Assembly: GCA_017308345.1 (NCBI GenBank) | Contig: JAFKFE010000499.1 | Coordinates: forward strand, 1,614-14,633 | From: Alphaproteobacteria bacterium | GTDB taxonomy: Bacteria; Pseudomonadota; Alphaproteobacteria; Rhizobiales; Rhizobiaceae | DNA: 13,020 nt | Reading direction: 5' to 3' | In this document: piece after piece, positions 9,045 to 13,020 of the stretch | How the letters are laid out: every line of letters begins with the position of its first letter | How positions within the stretch are numbered: position 1 is the stretch's first letter | The notes under the pieces: generated by a model | Seen by the model: only the letters and a program-made list of their open reading frames with translations | Told to the model about the DNA's origin: nothing | The model's database searches: none | Made by a program: the position numbers and the translations under genes

Positions 9045-9163
9045 CAGCGTCCCGCCTCCCCGTCGAACCAGGCGCCGCCGGCGACAGGCACTATGGGCAA
9101 TCGGACTGTTTCGAGCGCCGCGGCTTGATGCGGCGCATGCAGGGTTGAAGCGGTCGTCGTCAT
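9044..9163 (-). CDS. 39-residue small ORF leading the pcc operon
   Basis: An unrecognised short reading frame begins with ATG at 9163 behind a strong ribosome site (GGAAAGGAC) and ends with TGA overlapping the pccB ATG by one base (TGATG). The product starts [20 protein letters not shown] and ends [11 protein letters not shown]. About 71% of its codons end in G or C, as expected for coding sequence here. It has no visible signal peptide, membrane helix or run of one rare codon that would mark a classical attenuator. It is either a small protein made with the carboxylase or a leader ORF that delivers ribosomes to pccB, whose own ribosome site lies inside it. Evidence is the start signal, the overlap and the matching architecture of the next three junctions. 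Conservation cannot be judged from one sequence. Confidence 0.6.
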   Translation of the reverse strand: MTTTASTLHAPHQAAALETVRLPIVPVAGGAWFDGEAGR

Positions 9164-9235
9164 GTCCTTTCCCCGTCGGTCTGGGATCGCGGCAGACAGC
9201 TAGTCCTCGGATCGGATGGAGAAAACGGTTGAAAA

Positions 9236-9288
9236 GGTGCAAAAGCTATGTAAGCATTTTTGCAAATAGAAAAATGCGAATTTGCAAA
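9236..9288. promoter_or_regulatory. Probable PccR/ScfR operator cluster (TTTGCAAA octamers) in the divergent pccB-pccR spacer
   Basis: Two perfect TTTGCAAA palindromes lie at 9259-9266 and 9281-9288. Degenerate copies are at 9236-9243 (GGTGCAAA), 9247-9254 (TATGTAAG) and 9273-9280 (AATGCGAA). The pair TATGTAAG-N4-TTTGCAAA has the spacing of the TTTGCAAA-N4-TTTGCAAA motif described, as I recall, for PccR of Rhodobacter sphaeroides. The second perfect octamer shares its last base with the A of the pccR ATG, so binding there should block pccR itself. The rest of the spacer (9164-9235) is the untranslated leader of the pcc operon. I could not assign -10/-35 boxes for either direction with confidence. 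Confidence 0.7.
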
Positions 9289-10700
9289 TGGCGCCCTCGA
9301 AACTCTTTATCGGCCGCAAGATCCGCGAACTGCGGGAGGCGAACAAGGCGACCCAGGCTGTCTTTGCCGAGAGGCTGGGGATCTCGACCAGCTATCTCAA
9401 CCAGATCGAGAACAACCAGCGCGCGGTCTCGGCCTCGGTGCTGCTTTCGCTGGCGGAGAAATTCCGGGTCGACCTGTCCGCCTTTTCCGGCAGCGACTCC
9501 GATCGGCTGCTCTCGGCGCTCAGCGAGGCGCTGGCCGATCCGCTGTTCGACGTGCTGTCGCCCGGATCGCAGGAGCTGAAGCTGGTGGCGCAGAGCGCGC
9601 CCGCCTTCGCCCACGCGCTGCTCGCCTGCCATCAGGCGTACCGGCGCAACAGCGAGCAACTCGCCAGCATCGACGACCAGATGGTGCGCACCGACAGCTT
9701 CTCCGAGCCGACCCCCTATGAGGAGGTGCGCGACTTCTTTCATTTCGTCGACAATTACATCGACGATCTTGACATGGCGGCCGAGAGCCTCGCCGGGGAT
9801 TTGCGGATCGGCGAGCAGGACGGCATCGCCGCCATGGCGGAGCATCTGGAAAAACGGCACGGCGTGCGCGTCGCCAGTTCGGGCGAGGGCAGCGAGACGC
9901 TGCGCCGCTATGACGGCAAGGCCAGGGTGCTCTATCTCAGCCCCTATCTGGACAGCGCCTCACGCGCCTTCCAGCTCGCTTTCCAGATCGCCGCGCTGGA
10001 GCGACGGACGGAGGTCGACGCGATCATCGCGCGCGCCGGTTTCCGCACGGCCGAGGCGGGCGACATCTGCCGCATCGGGCTCCGCAACTATTTCGCCGGG
10101 GCGCTGGTGCTGCCCTATGGGCGCTTTCTGGCCGCCGCGAAGGAAGTGCGCCACGACATAGAATTGCTGGCTGCGCGCTTCGGCGCCAGTCTCGAACAGG
10201 TGGCGCACCGGCTCTCAACCTTGCAGCGGCCGGGGCACAAGGGCGTGCCCGTCTTCTTTGCCCGCATCGACAGGGCAGGCAACATCACCAAGCGCCACAG
10301 CGCCGCGAAACTGCAATTCGCCCGCTACGGCGCGGCCTGCCCGTTGTGGAATGCCTATGAAGCCTTCGAGACCCCGGGCAGGTTTGTGCGTCAGCTCGCT
10401 GAGATGCCGGACGGCGCGCGTTATCTCTCCATCGCCACGGAGATTTCCAAGCGCAGCGGCGGTTTTGCCGCGCCGCAGCGGCGTTATGCCATCGCGCTTG
10501 GCTGCGAGATCTCGCATGCCGACGACTTCGTCTATGCCGACGGTCTCGACCTGGCGGGCCGCGCCGCCTTCCAGCCGATAGGCATCTCCTGCCGCATCTG
10601 CGAACGGCTGAATTGCGGCCAGCGCGCCGTGCCGCCGCTCAAGCGGCGCCTGCGCGTCGACCCCGACATGCGCGCCGTCCTGCCATACGCGATAACATAG
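9288..10700 (+). CDS. pccR: ScfR/PccR-family transcriptional regulator of propionyl-CoA metabolism
   Basis: This 470-residue regulator belongs to the short-chain fatty acyl-CoA regulator family (PccR, RamB, mycobacterial PrpR). An N-terminal XRE helix-turn-helix spans about 8-63 (QAVFAERLGISTSYLNQIEN). A central IrrE/ImmA-like region has the protease HExxH replaced by FQLAFQ near 228-233, so it should be non-catalytic. The C-terminal DUF2083-type domain contains the family signature CRICERLNC with C435, C438 and C443; C351 lies in ACPLWNAYEAF. In mycobacterial PrpR this domain is reported to bind CoA esters and a [4Fe-4S] cluster. The gene is divergent from the pcc operon, like a dedicated regulator. 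The ATG at 9288 is preferred over TTG at 9282. An in-frame TAG at 9267 rules out a longer start, and no Shine-Dalgarno sequence precedes it. The stop is 16 nt from the convergent livM stop. Confidence 0.9.
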   Translation: MAPSKLFIGRKIRELREANKATQAVFAERLGISTSYLNQIENNQRAVSASVLLSLAEKFRVDLSAFSGSDSDRLLSALSEALADPLFDVLSPGSQELKLVAQSAPAFAHALLACHQAYRRNSEQLASIDDQMVRTDSFSEPTPYEEVRDFFHFVDNYIDDLDMAAESLAGDLRIGEQDGIAAMAEHLEKRHGVRVASSGEGSETLRRYDGKARVLYLSPYLDSASRAFQLAFQIAALERRTEVDAIIARAGFRTAEAGDICRIGLRNYFAGALVLPYGRFLAAAKEVRHDIELLAARFGASLEQVAHRLSTLQRPGHKGVPVFFARIDRAGNITKRHSAAKLQFARYGAACPLWNAYEAFETPGRFVRQLAEMPDGARYLSIATEISKRSGGFAAPQRRYAIALGCEISHADDFVYADGLDLAGRAAFQPIGISCRICERLNCGQRAVPPLKRRLRVDPDMRAVLPYAIT

Positions 10701-10716
10701 GAAGTCGGAGCTGCCG

Positions 10717-11691
10717 TCAGCCGCGGCCGGCTCGGCTTCGTTGCAGCCAGCCGTTCAATCCGTTCGGCCATGCGATGACGAAGACCGCCAGCAGCAGCCC
10801 GAGGCCGATGTTGCGGTAATCGGACAATTCACGCATGCCTTCGTCGGCCAGCATCAGCACGGCGGCGCCGAGCAGGGGACCCCATATCGAGCCTAGGCCG
10901 CCGATGACGATCATCGCGATCAGGAACAGCAGCGTCGAGAAGGAAAAGACCGTCGGCCCGACGACGCGGAAATGGACGGCGTAGAAGCCGCCGGCGATGC
11001 CGGTGAAGAAGGCGGAGACGGCGAAGATCCAGAGCTGGTATTTGAAACGGCTGATGCCGCGCGACATGGCGTAGCCGGGATTGTCGCGCAACGCCCGGAA
11101 GGCCAGGCCGAGCGGTCCCCTGATGACGATGATCGAGATCGTCACCGCGACCGCCAGCAGGGCCAGCCCGACATAGTAGTGGGCGATGTACCATTTCGAC
11201 GGGAAGAGCGCGCGCAGGCCGATATCGCCGAACTGGCCGATGCCGCGCACGCCGCCGAACAGCGGCATGCAGCCGCCGGTGGTGGTGAAGCAGTCCGTGT
11301 CGTTGACGATGAGCACATACATGACCTGCGCGATCGCCAGCGTCAGCAGCGCCACATAGGGGCCGCGCAGGCGCAGGCATGCCAGGCCGATCAGCATGCC
11401 GACCGCGACGGAGACGACGCCGGCCATCGGGATGGCCGCGAGCATGGGCACCTTCCAGTAGAAGCCCAGCATCGCGGTGGCGTAGGCGCCGGTGGCGAAC
11501 AGCGCCATCTGCGCCAGCGAGAAGATGCCGCCTATGCCGAGCACGAGGTTCCACTGCACCACCACGATCGCCCAGATGAAGAACAGCGTCGACTGGGTGA
11601 TGACGTAGCGCCCGGGCATGGCGAGCGGCAGTGCCGCGGCGAGCGCCAGGCAGACGAGGCCGATCAGGATATCGCGGCGGATCGATGTCAT
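10717..11691 (-). CDS. livM: Branched-chain amino acid type ABC transporter permease, LivM family
   Basis: The 324-residue inner-membrane permease pairs with LivH to form the channel of a high-affinity importer for branched-chain amino acids or related amides and acids. It has about eight to ten hydrophobic helices, the family core WNLVLGIGGIFSLAQMALFA at 47-66 and the cytoplasmic coupling loop RGPLGLAFRALRDNP at 191-205, which contacts the ATPase. ATG at 11691 overlaps the livH stop as ATGA. A longer open frame upstream to 12573 is only the shadow of livH. A loop at about 131-147 has two cysteines (C134, C141) around TTTGG where LivM proteins usually have a TGG-type motif. The substrate cannot be read from the permease, and the binding-protein gene is not in the window. 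The family call is firm; the symbol is by family. Confidence 0.93.
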   Translation of the reverse strand: MTSIRRDILIGLVCLALAAALPLAMPGRYVITQSTLFFIWAIVVVQWNLVLGIGGIFSLAQMALFATGAYATAMLGFYWKVPMLAAIPMAGVVSVAVGMLIGLACLRLRGPYVALLTLAIAQVMYVLIVNDTDCFTTTGGCMPLFGGVRGIGQFGDIGLRALFPSKWYIAHYYVGLALLAVAVTISIIVIRGPLGLAFRALRDNPGYAMSRGISRFKYQLWIFAVSAFFTGIAGGFYAVHFRVVGPTVFSFSTLLFLIAMIVIGGLGSIWGPLLGAAVLMLADEGMRELSDYRNIGLGLLLAVFVIAWPNGLNGWLQRSRAGRG

Positions 11692-12566
11692 AGGCGCACC
11701 ACCTGCTGTTTGCCGAACAGGCCGTAGGGCCGCCAGATGAGCACGAGGATGACGAGGAGCAGCAAGGTGGCGAAGCTCCAGCGCACGCCGAGCACATATT
11801 GGGTGGCGGCCTCGAGCAGGCCAAGCGCGATCGCCGCGATCACGGCGCCGTAGACGTTGCCGAGCCCCGCGACCACGCAGACGATGAAGGCCTTCAGCAT
11901 CGGGTCGGCGCCCATCACCGGCGTCAGCGTGGCGATCGAACTGATCATGACGCCGGAAACCGCGGCGAGCGCGCCCGAGAGCGCCAGCACTTGGGCGTAG
12001 ACGCGGCCGACCCTGACGCCCATGAGCTGCGCCGCCTCGCGGTTCATCGAGGTGGCGCGGATGGCGCGGCCCGTACTGGTGCGCTGCAGGAGGATGGCGA
12101 CAGCCACCATCAGCACGATGGCGACGCCGAGGATGAAGACGTTCTGCAGCGGTATGTGCACATTGCCGATGACGACCTGGCCTTCGACCGCGAGCGGTTG
12201 CGGGATCGGATACGGCCCAAAGCCCTTCAGCATCAGGTTCTCGATGACGCTGCCGATGCCGATCGTGGCGATGAAGATGTTGGTCTCGAAATTCTCGGCC
12301 CTGAGCAGCGGCAGCGCCGCGCTGAAATAGATCAGCAGTCCGACCAGCGCGCACACGAACGCAGCGGCGAGAAGCGCCAGCGCCGGATTGAGGCCCGCAT
12401 GGACGATAGCCGCGTAGCAGATATAGCCGCCGAGCGTCAGGATGGCGCCATGCGCCATGTTGAGCATGTTGAGCGAGCCATAGACCAGCGACAGGCCGAT
12501 GGTGGCGACGGCGTACATGGCGCCGAGAGTCAGGCCGGAAGCGATGATCTGGATCAGGACGTCCAT
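11688..12566 (-). CDS. livH: Branched-chain amino acid type ABC transporter permease, LivH family
   Basis: The 292-residue inner-membrane permease has the classic LivH N-terminus (QIIASGLTLGAMYAVATIGL, then SLVYGSLNMLNMAHG at 26-40) and about eight hydrophobic helices. The coupling loop RTSTGRAIRATSMNREAAQL lies at 162-181. The C-terminal segment ends IWRPYGLFGKQQ, also usual for the family. ATG at 12566 lies 3 nt after the livF stop, with GGAG in the end of livF serving as ribosome site. It ends with a 4-nt overlap into livM. It acts with LivM, one or two ATPases and a periplasmic binding protein. Close paralogues transport urea or short amides, so the ligand remains open. Confidence 0.94.
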   Translation of the reverse strand: MDVLIQIIASGLTLGAMYAVATIGLSLVYGSLNMLNMAHGAILTLGGYICYAAIVHAGLNPALALLAAAFVCALVGLLIYFSAALPLLRAENFETNIFIATIGIGSVIENLMLKGFGPYPIPQPLAVEGQVVIGNVHIPLQNVFILGVAIVLMVAVAILLQRTSTGRAIRATSMNREAAQLMGVRVGRVYAQVLALSGALAAVSGVMISSIATLTPVMGADPMLKAFIVCVVAGLGNVYGAVIAAIALGLLEAATQYVLGVRWSFATLLLLVILVLIWRPYGLFGKQQVVRL

Positions 12567-12569
12567 CGC

Positions 12570-13020
12570 TCACACTCCGAGATAGGTTTCGACGATTTCA
12601 GGGCGCGCCATCAGTTCGGCGCCCAGGCCCGACCAGGCGATGCGGCCATTGTCGAGCAGGTGGATCATGTCGGCATGCTCGGCGATCCGCTCGGCATTCT
12701 CCTCGACGAGAAGGATGGTGCGGCCCTCGCGCCTGAGGTTGAAGATGACCTCGTAGATCTGCTCGATCACGATCGGGGCAAGTCCCAGCGACGGCTCGTC
12801 CAGCATCAGCACCTCGCCGCCCGCCATCAGGCCGCGGCCGATGCCGCACATGCGCCGTTCGCCGCCGGAAAGCGTGCCGGCGGTCTGGTTGCGGCGCTCC
12901 TTCAGCTTGGGCAGCAGCGCGAACACGAAGTCGAGCCGTTCGGCAAGTCCGCCGCTGTTGGCATAGGCGCCCATCAAAAGGTTCTCGTGCACGGTCATCG
13001 CCGGAAAGAGCAGGTCGCCC
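12570..13020 (-). CDS. livF: Branched-chain amino acid type ABC transporter ATPase, LivF family (5' part missing)
   Basis: This is the C-terminal 149 or so residues of an ABC ATPase that powers the LivHM permeases. The reading frame continues beyond the window edge; the visible part begins GDLLFPAMTVHENLLMGAYA, the usual Q-loop and following region of LivF. The ABC signature LSGGERRM, the Walker B motif VLMLDEPSLGLAP and the switch region LLVEENAERI are all present. The Walker A motif is outside the window. An internal ATG at 12998 should not be taken as the start, because in-frame homology runs past it. LivF proteins normally have LLVEQN where other ABC ATPases have a switch histidine, so the missing His is not a defect. 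The signature is followed by CGIGRGLM rather than the more common AIGRALM. A livG partner and binding protein probably lie upstream, off the window. Confidence 0.93.
   Translation of the reverse strand, partial: GDLLFPAMTVHENLLMGAYANSGGLAERLDFVFALLPKLKERRNQTAGTLSGGERRMCGIGRGLMAGGEVLMLDEPSLGLAPIVIEQIYEVIFNLRREGRTILLVEENAERIAEHADMIHLLDNGRIAWSGLGAELMARPEIVETYLGV

Noticed and set aside
7404..9128. Long plus-strand open frame (574 codons) opposite pccB
   Set aside because: It is a mirror frame of pccB with low-complexity composition and no recognisable motif.
9045..9242. 66-residue N-terminal extension of pccB
   Set aside because: The extension does not resemble carboxyltransferases, and the family start at 9044 has a ribosome site. 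A different frame of the same stretch is the better-supported 39-codon ORF.
10719..10732. AGCCG-CGGC-CGGCT inverted repeat at the pccR/livM convergence as a bidirectional terminator
   Set aside because: The stem is only 5 bp, it lies inside the end of livM, and neither strand has a T-tract after it.
11692..12573. N-terminal extension of livM upstream to 12573
   Set aside because: The extension is arginine-rich out-of-frame translation of livH. LivM family homology starts at 11691, where the start overlaps the livH stop.

Overview
The window is GC-rich, densely coded and looks like the chromosome or a large replicon of an alphaproteobacterium, most likely a Rhizobiales member related to Mesorhizobium. 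This is inferred from base composition, from rhizobial-type propionyl-CoA carboxylase and mutase genes, and from CO dehydrogenase subunits very close to those I recall from Oligotropha (Afipia) carboxidovorans. Nearly all genes are on the minus strand. The only plus-strand gene is the regulator at 9288-10700. I see no RNA genes, transposons, CRISPR arrays or attachment sites.

Right edge (10717-13020, minus): the end of a branched-chain amino acid type ABC transporter operon, in the order livF (5' end cut by the window), livH, livM. The genes overlap or lie within 3 nt of each other. livM converges on the plus-strand regulator with only 16 nt between stop codons.

Centre (3155-10700): a propionyl-CoA assimilation module. 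A ScfR/PccR-type regulator (plus) is divergent from a minus-strand operon that runs: 39-codon small ORF, pccB, a 70-residue protein of unknown function, pccA, and methylmalonyl-CoA mutase. All four junctions are overlaps or a 6-nt gap, so translation is probably coupled throughout. The divergent spacer carries TTTGCAAA octamers, the type of site reported for PccR of Rhodobacter sphaeroides, and one copy runs into the regulator's own start codon. Carboxylase plus mutase would take propionyl-CoA to methylmalonyl-CoA to succinyl-CoA. The epimerase and the mutase G-protein chaperone are not in the window.

Left edge (1-2938, minus): the upstream part of a form I aerobic CO dehydrogenase cluster in the classical order coxC-coxM-coxS-coxL. 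Only the first 41 codons of coxL are present. CoxC is a seven-helix MHYT membrane sensor with a C-terminal LytTR DNA-binding domain. The 172-nt gap between coxC and coxM holds three copies of CACGAAANGC spaced 19 and 21 bp apart, a good candidate LytTR operator upstream of the enzyme genes.

The families and pathways are well known. The less-described elements are the repeat array upstream of coxM, the two small coupled ORFs in the pcc operon, and the operator/start-codon overlap at pccR.
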